Source: Paratinospora sagittata
Lineage: Eukaryota; Streptophyta; Magnoliopsida; Ranunculales; Menispermaceae
Reading direction: 5' to 3'
NCBI GenBank assembly: GCA_035771175.1
Contig: JAYMFD010002303.1
Location: forward strand, 31,962-95,961
Length of the DNA stretch: 64,000 nucleotides
Shown one piece after another: positions 36,601 to 49,200 of this stretch (the stretch's first letter is position 1; every line of letters begins with the position of its first letter). Both the position numbers and the translations under genes were made by a program. The notes beneath the pieces were generated by a model, which was not told the origin of the DNA, did no database searches, and saw nothing but the letters and a program-made list of their open reading frames with translations.

Positions 36601-37869
36601 ACCAAAATTTGAGATTTAGGGGTAAAAAATTAATCGGGATATTGGAACGGAGTTCCATTTATTCTGGGGGGTTGCTAGAACGATATTGGGAGTCGCTAAA
36701 AGAGTAGGTGGAGAAAGCAATCCGGTGGATTGGTCGCGATTGCCTCAAACACATTTTCTAAGTTAATTTAGTTCATTTAAACGAAAATTTGAGATTTAGG
36801 GGTCAAAATATCATCGGAATATTGGAACGGAGTTCCATCTATTCTGGGGTTTGCTTGAAGGATATTGGGACTCGCTCAAGGAGTAGGCGGAAAAAACAAT
36901 CCGGTGGATTGGTCGCGATTGCCTCAAACACTTTTTCTAAGTATATTTAGTTCATTTAAACCCAAATTTTAGATTTGGGGGTCAAAAATTCACCGGGATA
37001 TTGGAACGGAGTTCCATCTATTTCGGGGGTTCCTAGAAGGATATTGGGACTCGCTCAAAGAGTTGGTGGAGAAAGCAATCTGGTGGATTGGTCGCGATTA
37101 CCTCAAACAAATTTTCTAACTAAATTTAGTTCATTTAAACCAAAATTTGAGATTTAGGGGTCAAAAATTCATCGGGATATTGGAACGGAGTTCCATCTAT
37201 TCTGGGGTTTGCTTGAAGGATATTGGGACTCGCTCAAGGAGTAGGCGGAAAAAACAATCCGGTGGATTGGTCGCGATTGCCTCAAACACTTTTTCTAAGT
37301 ATATTTAGTTCATTTAAACCAAAATTTAGATTTGGGGGTCACAAATTCAACGGGATATTGGAACGTAGTTCCGTCTATTTCGGGGGTTCCTAGAAGGATA
37401 TTGGGACTCGCGCAAAGAGTTGGTGGAGAAAGCAATCTGTTGGATTGGTCGCGATTGCCTCAAAGAAATTTTCTAAATAAATTTAATTCATTTAAACCAA
37501 AATTTGAGATTTAGGGGTAAAAAATTCATCGGGATATTGGAATGGAGTTCCATTTATTCTGGGGGGTTGCTAGAAGGATATTGGGACTCGCTAAAAGAGT
37601 AGGTGGAGAAAGCAGTCCGGTGGATTGGTCGCGATTGCCTCAAACACATTTTCTAAGTTAATTTAGTTCATTTAAACCAAAATTTGAGATTTAGGAGTCA
37701 AAAATTCATCGGGATATTGGAACGGAGTTCCATCGATTTTGGGGGTTGCTTGAAGGATATTGGGACTCGCTCCAGTTGTAGGCGGAAAAAGCAATCCGGT
37801 GGATTGGTCGCGATTGCCTCAAACACTTTTTCTAAGTATATTTAGTTCATTTAAACCAAAATTTTAGAT
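33212..37869 (+). repeat. Macro-HOR copy 1 (4658 bp, 26 monomers)
   Basis: An anchor monomer pair at 33212 recurs at 37870, 42175 and 46300, so four long units follow each other. This copy ends with a run (about 36366-37869) that repeats 31708-33211 at offset 4658. It holds one GACATTTAGG monomer (34102), a GGTACC monomer (35238) and the only GTTAATAG monomer (TTG at 35721) between 21.3 and 49 kb. Confidence 0.85.
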
Positions 37870-40800
37870 TTGGGGGTCAAAAATTCACCGGGATATTGGA
37901 ACGGAGTTCCATCTATTTCGGGGGTTCCTAGAAGGATATTAGGACTCGCTCAAAGAGTTGGTGGAGAAAGCAATCTGGTGGATTGGTCGCGATTGCCTCA
38001 AACACTTTTTCTAAGTATATTTAGTTCATTTAAACCAAAATTTAGATTCGGGGGTCAAAAATTCAACGGGATATTGGAACGGAGTTCCATTTATTTCGGG
38101 GGTTCATAGAAGGATATTGGGACTCGCTCAAAGAGTTGGTGGAGAAAGGAATTTGGTGGATTGGTCGCGATTGCCTCAAACAAATTTACTAAATGAATTT
38201 AATTCATTTAAACCAAAATTTGAGATTTAGGGGTAAAAAATTAATGGGGATATTGGAACGGAGTTCCATTTATTCTGGGGGGTTGCTAGAACGATATTGG
38301 GAGTCGCTAAAAGAGTAGGTGGAGAAAGCAATCCGGTGGATTGGTCGCGATTGCCTCAAACACATTTTCTAAGTTAATTTAGTTCATTTAAACGAAAATT
38401 TGAGATTTAGGGGTCAAAATATCATCGGGATATTGGAACGGAGTTCCATCTATTCTGGGGTTTGCTTGAAGGATATTGGGACTCGCTCCAGGAGTAGGCG
38501 AAAAAAGCAATCCGGTGGATTGGTCGCGATTGCCTCAAACACTTTTTCTAAGTATATTTAGTTCATTTAAACCAAAATTTTAGATTTGGGGGTCAAAAAT
38601 TCACCGGGATATTGGAACGGAGTTCCATCTATTTCGGGGGTTCCTAGAAGGATATTAGGACTCGCTTAAAGAGTTGGTGGAGAAAGCAATATGGTGGATT
38701 GGTCGCGATTGCCTGAAACACATTTCCTATGTAAATTAAGTTCATTTAAACGAAAATTTGACATTTAGGGGTCAAAAATTCATCAGGATATTGGAACGGA
38801 GTTCCATCTATTCTGAGGGGTTGCTAGAAGGATATTAGGACTCGCTTAAAGAGTTGGTGGAGAAAGCAATATGGTGGATTGGTCGCGATTGCCTCAAACA
38901 CATTTCCTAAGTAAATTAAGTTCATTTAAACGAAAATTTGACATTTAGGGGTCAAAAATTCATCGGGATATTGGAACGGAGTTCCATCTATTCTGAGGGG
39001 TTGCTAGAAGGATATTGGGACTCGCTCAAAGAGTAGGTGGAGAAAGCAATACGGTGGATTGGTCGCGATTGCCTCAAACACTTTTTCTAAGTATATTTAG
39101 TTCATTTAAACCAAAATTTTAGATTTGGGGGTCAAAAATTCACCGGGATATTGGAACGGAGTTCCATCTATTCCGGGGGTTCCAAGAAGGATATTAGGAC
39201 TCGCTTAAAGAGTTGGTGGAGAAAGCAATATGGTGGATTGGTCGCGATTGCCTCAAACACATTTCCTAAGTAAATTAAGTTCGTTTAAACGAAAATTTGA
39301 CATTTAGGGGTCAAAAATTCATCGGGATATTGGAACGGAGTTCCATCTATTCTGAGGGGTTGCTAGAAGGATATTGGGACTCGCTCAAAGAGTAGGTGGA
39401 GAAAGCAATACGGTGGATTGGTCGCGATTGCCTTAAAAACATTCTCTAAGTAAATTTAGTTCATTTAAACCAAAATTTGAGATTTACGGGTCAAAAATTC
39501 GTCGTGATATTGGAACGGAGTTCCATCTATTCCGGGGGTTCCTAGAAGGATATTGGGACTCGCTCAAAGAGTTGGTGGAGAAAGCAATCTGGTGGATTGG
39601 TCGCGATTGCCTCAAACAAATTTTTTAAGTAAATTTTATTCATTTAAACCAAAATTTGAGATTTAGGGGTCAAAAATTCATCGGGATATTGGAACGGAGT
39701 TCCATTTATTCTGGGGGGTTTGCTAGAAGGATATTGGGACTCGCTAAAAGAGTAGGTGGAGAAAGCAAGCCTGTGGATTGGTCGCGATTGCCTCAAACAC
39801 ATTTTCTAAGTTAATTTAGTTCATTTAAACTAAAATTTGAGATTTAGGGGTCAAAAATTCATCGGGATATTGGAACGGAGTTCCATCTATTCTAGGGGTT
39901 GCTTGGAGGATATTGGGACTCGCTCAAGGAGTAGGCAAAAAAAGCAATCCGGTGGATTGGTCGCGATTGCCTCAAACACTTTTTCTAAGTATATTTAGTT
40001 CATTTAAACCCAAATATTAGATTTGGGGGTCAAAAATTCACCGGGATATTGGAACGGAGTTCCATCTATTCCGGGGGTTCCTAGAAGGATATTAGGACTC
40101 GCACAAAGAGTTGGTGGAGAAAGCAATATGGTGGATTGGTCGCGATTGCCGCAAACACATTTTCTAAGTAAATTAAGTTCATTTAAACGAAAATTTGAGA
40201 TTTAGGGGTCAAAAATTCATCGGGATATTGGAACGGAGTTCCATCTATTCTGAGGGGTTGCTAGAAGGATATTGGGACTCGCTCAAAGAGTAGGTGGAGA
40301 AAGCAATACGGTGGATTGGTCGCGAGTGCCTCAAACACATTTTCTAAGTAAATTTAGTTCATTTAAACCAAAATTTGAGATTTAATGGTCAAAAATTCAT
40401 CGGGATATTGAAACGGTGTTCCATCTATTCTGGGGGTACCTTGAAGGATATTGGGACTTGCTTAAGGAGTTGGTAGAAAAAGCAATCTGGTGGATTGGTC
40501 GCGATTGCCTCAAACACTTTTTCTAAGTAAATTTAATTCATTTAAACCAAAATTTAGATTTGGGGGTAAAAAATTCCCTGGGATATTGGACCGGAGTTCC
40601 ATCTATTCTGGGGGTTGCTAGAAGGATATTGGGACTCGCTTAAAGAGTACGTGGAGAAAGCAATCTGGTGGATTGGTCGCGATTGCCTCAAACACATTTT
40701 CTTAGTAAATTTAGTTCATTTAAACCAAAATTTGAGATTTAGGGGTCAAAAATTCATCGGGATATTGGAACAAAGTTCCATCTATTCTGGGGGGTTGTTT

Positions 40801-42174
40801 GAAGGATATTGGGACTCGCTCAAGGAGTTGGTGGACAAAGCAATCCGGTGGATTGGTCGCGATTGCCTCAAACACTTTTTCTAAGTATATTTAGTTCATT
40901 TAAACCAAAATTTTAGATTTGGGGGTCAAAAATTCACCGGGATATTGGAACGAAGTTCCATCTATTCCGGGGGTTCCTAGAAGGATATTGGGACTCGCTC
41001 AAAGAGTTGGTGGAGAAAGCAATCTGGTGGATTGGTCGCGATTGCCTCAAACAAATTTTCTAAGTAAATTTTATTCATTTAAACCAAAATTTGAGATTTA
41101 GTGGTCAAAAATTCATCGGGATATTGGAACGGAGTTCCATCTATCATGGGGGGTTCCTTGAAGGATATTGGGACTCGCTCAAGGAGTTGGTGGAGAAAGC
41201 AATCCGGTGAATTGGTCGCGATTGCCTCAATTACTTTTTCTAAGTATATTTAGTTCATTTAAACCAAAATTTTAGATTTTGGTGTCAAAAATTCACCGGG
41301 ATATTGGAACGGAGTTCCGTCTATTACGAGGGTTCCTAGAAGGATATTGGGACTCGCTCAAAGAGTTGGTGGAGAAAGCATTCTGGTGGATTGGTAGCGA
41401 TTGCCTCAAACACATATTCTAAGTAAATTTAGTTCATTTGAATCGAAATTTAAGATTTAGGGGTCAAAAATTCATCGGGATATTGGAACGGAGTTCCATT
41501 TATGCTGGGGGGTTGCTAGAAGGATATTGGGACTCGCTAAAAGAGTAGGTGGAGAAAGCAGTACGGTGGATTGGTCGCGATTGCCTCAAACACTTTTTCT
41601 AAGTATATTTAGTTCATTTAAACCCAAATATTAGATTTGGGGGTCAAAAATTCACCGGGATATTGGAACGGAGTTCCATCTATTTCGGGGGTTCCTAGAA
41701 GGATATTAGGACTCGCACAAAGAGTTGGTGGAGAAAGCAATATGGTGGATTGGTCGCGATTGCCGCAAACACATTTTCTAAGTAAATTAAGTTCATTTAA
41801 ACGAAAATTTGAGATTTAGGGGTCAAAAATTCATCGGGATATTGGAACGGAGTTCCATCTATTCTGAGGGGTTGCTAGAAGGATATTGGGACTCGCTCAA
41901 AGAGTAGGTGGAGAAAGCAATACGGTGGATTGGTCGCGAGTGCCTCAAACACATTTTCTAAGTAAATTTAGTTCATTTAAACCAAAATTTGAGATTTAAT
42001 GGTCAAAAATTCATCGGGATATTGAAACGGTGTTCCATCTATTCTGGGGGTACCTTGAAGGATATTGGGACTTGCTTAAGGAGTTGGTAGAAAAAGCAAT
42101 CTGGTGGATTGGTCGCGATTGCCTCAAACACTTTTTCTAAGTATATTTAGTTCATTTAAACCAAAATTTTAGAT
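37870..42174 (+). repeat. Macro-HOR copy 2 (4305 bp, 24 monomers)
   Basis: It matches copy 1 up to about 38487 (offset 4658). Three extra monomers follow, and the match resumes at 39052 (offset 5197; 34826 matches 40023). Four monomers are missing near 40660: the CAATCTGG monomer there matches 36178, not 35465, so the GTTAATAG monomer is lost. It has three GACATTTAGG monomers (38760, 38940, 39299) and GGTACC at 40435 and 42049. Confidence 0.85.
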
Positions 42175-45100
42175 TTGGGGGTCAAAAATTCACCGGGATA
42201 TTGGAACGGAGTTCCATCTATTTCGGGGGTACCTAGAAGGATATTAGGACTCGCTCAAAGAGTTGGTGGAGAAAGCAATCTGGTGGATTGGTCGCGATTG
42301 CCTCAAACACTTTTTCTAAGTATATTTAGTTCATTTAAACCAAAATTTAGATTCGGGGGTCAAAAATTCAACGGGATATTGGAACGGAGTTCCATTTATT
42401 TCGGGGGTTCATAGAAGGATATTGGGACTCGCTCAAAGAGTTGGTGGAGAAAGGAATTTGGTGGATTGGTCGCGATTGCCTCAAACAAATTTACTAAATG
42501 AATTTAATTCATTTAAACCAAAATTTGAGATTTAGGGGTAAAAAATTAATGGGGATATTGGAACGGAGTTCCATTTATTCTGGGGGGTTGCTAGAACGAT
42601 ATTGGGAGTCGCTAAAAGAGTAGGTGGAGAAAGCAATCCGGTGGATTGGTCGCGATTGCCTCAAACACATTTTCTAAGTTAATTTAGTTCATTTAAACGA
42701 AAATTTGAGATTTAGGGGTCAAAATATCATCGGGATATTGGAACGGAGTTCCATCTATTCTGGGGTTTGCTTGAAGGATATTGGGACTCGCTCCAGGAGT
42801 AGGCGAAAAAAGCAATCCGGTGGATTGGTCGCGATTGCCTCAAACACTTTTTCTAAGTATATTTAGTTCATTTAAACCAAAATTTTAGATTTGGGGGTCA
42901 AAAATTCACCGGGATATTGGAACGGAGTTCCATCTATTTCGGGGGTTCCTAGAAGGATATTAGGACTCGCTTAAAGAGTTGGTGGAGAAAGCAATATGGT
43001 GGATTGGTCGCGATTGCCTGAAACACATTTCCTAAGTAAATTAAGTTCATTTAAACGAAAATTTGACATTTAGGGGTCAAAAATTCATCAGGATATTGGA
43101 ACGGAGTTCCATCTATTCTGAGGGGTTGCTAGAAGGATATTAGGACTCGCTTAAAGAGTTGGGGGAGAAAGCAATATGGTGGATTGGTCGCGATTGCCTC
43201 AAACACATTTCCTAAGTAAATTAAGTTCATTTAAACGAAAATTTGACATTTAGGGGTCAAAAATTCATCGGGATATTGGAACGGAGTTCCATCTATTCTG
43301 AGGGGTTGCTAGAAGGATATTGGGACTCGCTCAAAGAGTAGGTGGAGAAAGCAATACGGTGGATTGGTCGCGATTGCCTCAAACACTTTTTCTAAGTATA
43401 TTTAGTTCATTTAAACCAAAATATTAGATTTGGGGGTCAAAAATTCACCGGGATGTTGGAACGGAGTTCCATCTATTCCGGGGGTTCCTAGAAGGATATT
43501 AGGACTCGCTTAAAGAGTTGGTGGAGAAAGCAATATGGTGGATTGGTCGCGATTGCCTCAAACACATTTCCTAAGTAAATTAAGTTCATTTAAACGAAAA
43601 TTTGACATTTAGGGGTCAAAAATTCATCGGGATATTGGAACGGAGTTCCATCTATTCTGAGGGGTTGCTAGAAGGATATTGGGACTCGCTCAAAGAGTAG
43701 GTGGAGAAAGCAATACGGTGGATTGGTCGCGATTGCCTCAAACACTTTTTCTAAGTATATTTAGTTCATTTAAACCAAAATTTTAGATTTGGGGGTCAAA
43801 AATTCACCGGGATATTGGAACGGAGTTCCATCTATTCCGGGGGTTCCAAGAAGGATATTAGGACTCGCTTAAAGAGTTGGTGGAGAAAGCAATATGGTGG
43901 ATTGGTCGCGATTGCCTCAAACACATTTCCTAAGTAAATTAAGTTCGTTTAAACAAAAATTTGACATTTAGGGGTCAAAAATTCATCGGGATATTGGAAC
44001 GGAGTTCCATCTATTCTGAGGGGTTGCTAGAAGGATATTGGGACTCGCTCAAAGAGTAGGTGGAGAAAGCAATACGGTGGATTGGTCGCGATTGCCTCAA
44101 ACACTTTTTCTAAGTATATTTAGTTCATTTAAACCAAAATATTAGATTTGGGGGTCAAAAATTCACCGGGATGTTGGAACGGAGTTCCATCTATTCCGGG
44201 GGTTCCTAGAAGGATATTAGGACTCGCTTAAAGAGTTGGTGGAGAAAGCAATATGGTGGATTGGTCGCGATTGCCTCAAACACATTTCCTAAGTAAATTA
44301 AGTTCATTTAAACGAAAATTTGACATTTAGGGGTCAAAAATTCATCGGGATATTGGAACGGAGTTCCATCTATTCTGAGGGGTTGCTAGAAGGATATTGG
44401 GACTCGCTCAAAGAGTAGGTGGAGAAAGCAATACGGTGGATTGGTCGCGAGTGCCTCAAACACATTTTCTAAGTAAATTTAGTTCATTTAAACCAAAATT
44501 TGAGATTTAATGGTCAAAAATTCATCGGGATATTGAAACGGTGTTCCATCTATTCTGGGGGTACCTTGAAGGATATTGGGACTTGCTTAAGGAGTTGGTA
44601 GAAAAAGCAATCTGGTGGATTGGTCGCGATTGCCTCAAACACTTTTTCTAAGTAAATTTAATTCATTTAAACCAAAATTTAGATTTGGGGGTAAAAAATT
44701 CCCTGGGATATTGGACCGGAGTTCCATCTATTCTGGGGGTTGCTAGAAGGATATTGGGACTCGCTTAAAGAGTACGTGGAGAAAGCAATCTGGTGGATTG
44801 GTCGCGATTGCCTCAAACACATTTTCTTAGTAAATTTAGTTCATTTAAACCAAAATTTGAGATTTAGGGGTCAAAAATTCATCGGGATATTGGAACAAAG
44901 TTCCATCTATTCTGGGGGGTTGTTTGAAGGATATTGGGACTCGCTCAAGGAGTTGGTGGACAAAGCAATCCGGTGGATTGGTCGCGATTGCCTCAAACAC
45001 TTTTTCTAAGTATATTTAGTTCATTTAAACCAAAATTTTAGATTTGGGGGTCAAAAATTCACCGGGATATTGGAACGAAGTTCCATCTATTCCGGGGGTT

Positions 45101-46299
45101 CCTAGAAGGATATTGGGACTCGCTCAAAGAGTTGGTGGAGAAAGCAATCTGGTGGATTGGTCGCGATTGCCTCAAACAAATTTTCTAAGTAAATTTTATT
45201 CATTTAAACCAAAATTTGAGATTTAGTGGTCAAAAATTCATCGGGATATTGGAACGGAGTTCCATCTATCATGGGGGGTTCCTTGAAGGATATTGGGACT
45301 CGCTCAAGGAGTTGGTGGAGAAAGCAATCCGGTGAATTGGTCGCGATTGCCTCAATTACTTTTTCTAAGTATATTTAGTTCATTTAAACCAAAATTTTAG
45401 ATTTTGGTGTCAAAAATTCACCGGGATATTGGAACGGAGTTCCGTCTATTACGAGGGTTCCTAGAAGGATATTGGGACTCGCTCAAAGAGTTGGTGGAGA
45501 AAGCATTCTGGTGGATTGGTAGCGATTGCCTCAAACACATATTCTAAGTAAATTTAGTTCATTTGAATCGAAATTTAAGATTTAGGGGTCAAAAATTCAT
45601 CGGGATATTGGAACGGAGTTCCATTTATGCTGGGGGGTTGCTAGAAGGATATTGGGACTCGCTAAAAGAGTAGGTGGAGAAAGCAGTACGGTGGATTGGT
45701 CGCGATTGCCTCAAACACTTTTTCTAAGTATATTTAGTTCATTTAAACCCAAATATTAGATTTGGGGGTCAAAAATTCACCGGGATATTGGAACGGAGTT
45801 CCATCTATTTCGGGGGTTCCTAGAAGGATATTAGGACTCGCACAAAGAGTTGGTGGAGAAAGCAATATGGTGGATTGGTCGCGATTGCCGCAAACACATT
45901 TTCTAAGTAAATTAAGTTCATTTAAACGAAAATTTGAGATTTAGGGGTCAAAAATTCATCGGGATATTGGAACGGAGTTCCATCTATTCTGAGGGGTTGC
46001 TAGAAGGATATTGGGACTCGCTCAAAGAGTAGGTGGAGAAAGCAATACGGTGGATTGGTCGCGAGTGCCTCAAACACATTTTCTAAGTAAATTTAGTTCA
46101 TTTAAACCAAAATTTGAGATTTAATGGTCAAAAATTCATCGGGATATTGAAACGGTGTTCCATCTATTCTGGGGGTACCTTGAAGGATATTGGGACTTGC
46201 TTAAGGAGTTGGTAGAAAAAGCAATCTGGTGGATTGGTCGCGATTGCCTCAAACACTTTTTCTAAGTATATTTAGTTCATTTAAACCAAAATTTTAGAT
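42175..46299 (+). repeat. Macro-HOR copy 3 (4125 bp, 23 monomers)
   Basis: Five GACATTTAGG monomers (43065, 43245, 43604, 43963, 44322), the last four exactly 359 bp apart. From about 44320 it repeats 40195 onward at an exact 4125-bp offset (40321/44446, 40615/44740, 40919/45044, 41637/45762). GGTACC sites lie at 42228, 44560 and 46174. Confidence 0.87.
43430..44440 (+). repeat. Local dimer (359 bp) / tetramer (718 bp) expansion
   Basis: Two-monomer blocks pair a GACATTTAGG unit with a CTGAGGGGTTGC / CAATACGG unit. The variant GGGATGTTGG at 43450 recurs 718 bp later, and the TTCCAAGAAGG variant falls between (43844). The block appears stepwise duplicated within macro-HOR copy 3 only. Confidence 0.82.
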
Positions 46300-49200
46300 T
46301 TGGGGGTCAAAAATTCACCGGGATATTGGAACGGAGTTCCATCTATTTCGGGGGTACCTAGAAGGATATTAGGACTCGCTCAAAGAGTTGGTGGAGAAAG
46401 CAATCTGGTGGATTGGTCGCGATTGCCTCAAACACTTTTTCTAAGTATATTTAGTTCATTTAAACCAAAATTTAGATTCGGGGGTCAAAAATTCAACGGG
46501 ATATTGGAACGGAGTTCCATTTATTTCGGGGGTTCATAGAAGGATATTGGGACTCGCTCAAAGAGTTGGTGGAGAAAGGAATTTGGTGGATTGGTCGCGA
46601 TTGCCTCAAACAAATTTACTAAATGAATTTAATTCATTTAAACCAAAATTTGAGATTTAGGGGTAAAAAATTAATGGGGATATTGGAACGGAGTTCCATT
46701 TATTCTGGGGGGTTGCTAGAACGATATTGGGAGTCGCTAAAAGAGTAGGTGGAGAAAGCAATCCGGTGGATTGGTCGCGATTGCCTCAAACACATTTTCT
46801 AAGTTAATTTAGTTCATTTAAACGAAAATTTGAGATTTAGGGGTCAAAATATCATCGGGATATTGGAACGGAGTTCCATCTATTCTGGGGTTTGCTTGAA
46901 GGATATTGGGACTCGCTCCAGGAGTAGGCGAAAAAAGCAATCCGGTGGATTGGTCGCGATTGCCTCAAACACTTTTTCTAAGTATATTTAGTTCATTTAA
47001 ACCAAAATTTTAGATTTGGGGGTCAAAAATTCACCGGGATATTGGAACGGAGTTCCATCTATTTCGGGGGTTCCTAGAAGGATATTAGGACTCGCTTAAA
47101 GAGTTGGTGGAGAAAGCAATATGGTGGATTGGTCGCGATTGCCTGAAACACATTTCCTAAGTAAATTAAGTTCATTTAAACGAAAATTTGACATTTAGGG
47201 GTCAAAAATTCATCAGGATATTGGAACGGAGTTCCATCTATTCTGAGGGGTTGCTAGAAGGATATTAGGACTCGCTTAAAGAGTTGGGGGAGAAAGCAAT
47301 ATGGTGGATTGGTCGCGATTGCCTCAAACACATTTCCTAAGTAAATTAAGTTCATTTAAACGAAAATTTGACATTTAGGGGTCAAAAATTCATCGGGATA
47401 TTGGAACGGAGTTCCATCTATTCTGAGGGGTTGCTAGAAGGATATTGGGACTCGCTCAAAGAGTAGGTGGAGAAAGCAATACGGTGGATTGGTCGCGATT
47501 GCCTCAAACACTTTTTCTAAGTATATTTAGTTCATTTAAACCAAAATATTAGATTTGGGGGTCAAAAATTCACCGGGATGTTGGAACGGAGTTCCATCTA
47601 TTCCGGGGGTTCCTAGAAGGATATTAGGACTCGCTTAAAGAGTTGGTGGAGAAAGCAATATGGTGGATTGGTCGCGATTGCCTCAAACACATTTCCTAAG
47701 TAAATTAAGTTCATTTAAACGAAAATTTGACATTTAGGGGTCAAAAATTCATCGGGATATTGGAACGGAGTTCCATCTATTCTGAGGGGTTGCTAGAAGG
47801 ATATTGGGACTCGCTCAAAGAGTAGGTGGAGAAAGCAATACGGTGGATTGGTCGCGATTGCCTTAAAAACATTCTCTAAGTAAATTTAGTTCATTTAAAC
47901 CAAAATTTGAGATTTACGGGTCAAAAATTCGTCGTGATATTGGAACGGAGTTCCATCTATTCCGGGGGTTCCTAGAAGGATATTGGGACTCGCTCAAAGA
48001 GTTGGTGGAGAAAGCAATCTGGTGGATTGGTCGCGATTGCCTCAAACAAATTTTTTAAGTAAATTTTATTCATTTAAACCAAAATTTGAGATTTAGGGGT
48101 CAAAAATTCATCGGGATATTGGAACGGAGTTCCATTTATTCTGGGGGGTTTGCTAGAAGGATATTGGGACTCGCTAAAAGAGTAGGTGGAGAAAGCAAGC
48201 CTGTGGATTGGTCGCGATTGCCTCAAACACATTTTCTAAGTTAATTTAGTTCATTTAAACTAAAATTTGAGATTTAGGGGTCAAAAATTCATCGGGATAT
48301 TGGAACGGAGTTCCATCTATTCTAGGGGTTGCTTGGAGGATATTGGGACTCGCTCAAGGAGTAGGCAAAAAAAGCAATCCGGTGGATTGGTCGCGATTGC
48401 CTCAAACACTTTTTCTAAGTATATTTAGTTCATTTAAACCCAAATATTAGATTTGGGGGTCAAAAATTCACCGGGATATTGGAACGGAGTTCCATCTATT
48501 CCGGGGGTTCCTAGAAGGATATTAGGACTCGCACAAAGAGTTGGTGGAGAAAGCAATATGGTGGATTGGTCGCGATTGCCGCAAACACATTTTCTAAGTA
48601 AATTAAGTTCATTTAAACGAAAATTTGAGATTTAGGGGTCAAAAATTCATCGGGATATTGGAACGGAGTTCCATCTATTCTGAGGGGTTGCTAGAAGGAT
48701 ATTGGGACTCGCTCAAAGAGTAGGTGGAGAAAGCAATACGGTGGATTGGTCGCGAGTGCCTCAAACACATTTTCTAAGTAAATTTAGTTCATTTAAACCA
48801 AAATTTGAGATTTAATGGTCAAAAATTCATCGGGATATTGAAACGGTGTTCCATCTATTCTGGGGGTACCTTGAAGGATATTGGGACTTGCTTAAGGAGT
48901 TGGTAGAAAAAGCAATCTGGTGGATTGGTCGCGATTGCCTCAAACACTTTTTCTAAGTAAATTTAATTCATTTAAACCAAAATTTAGATTTGGGGGTAAA
49001 AAATTCCCTGGGATATTGGACCGGAGTTCCATCTATTCTGGGGGTTGCTAGAAGGATATTGGGACTCGCTTAAAGAGTACGTGGAGAAAGCAATCAGGTG
49101 GATTGGTCGCGATTGCCTTAAACACATTTTCTAAGTAAATTTAGTTCATTTAAACCAAAATTTGAGATTTAGGGGTCCAAAATTCATCGGGATATTGGAA

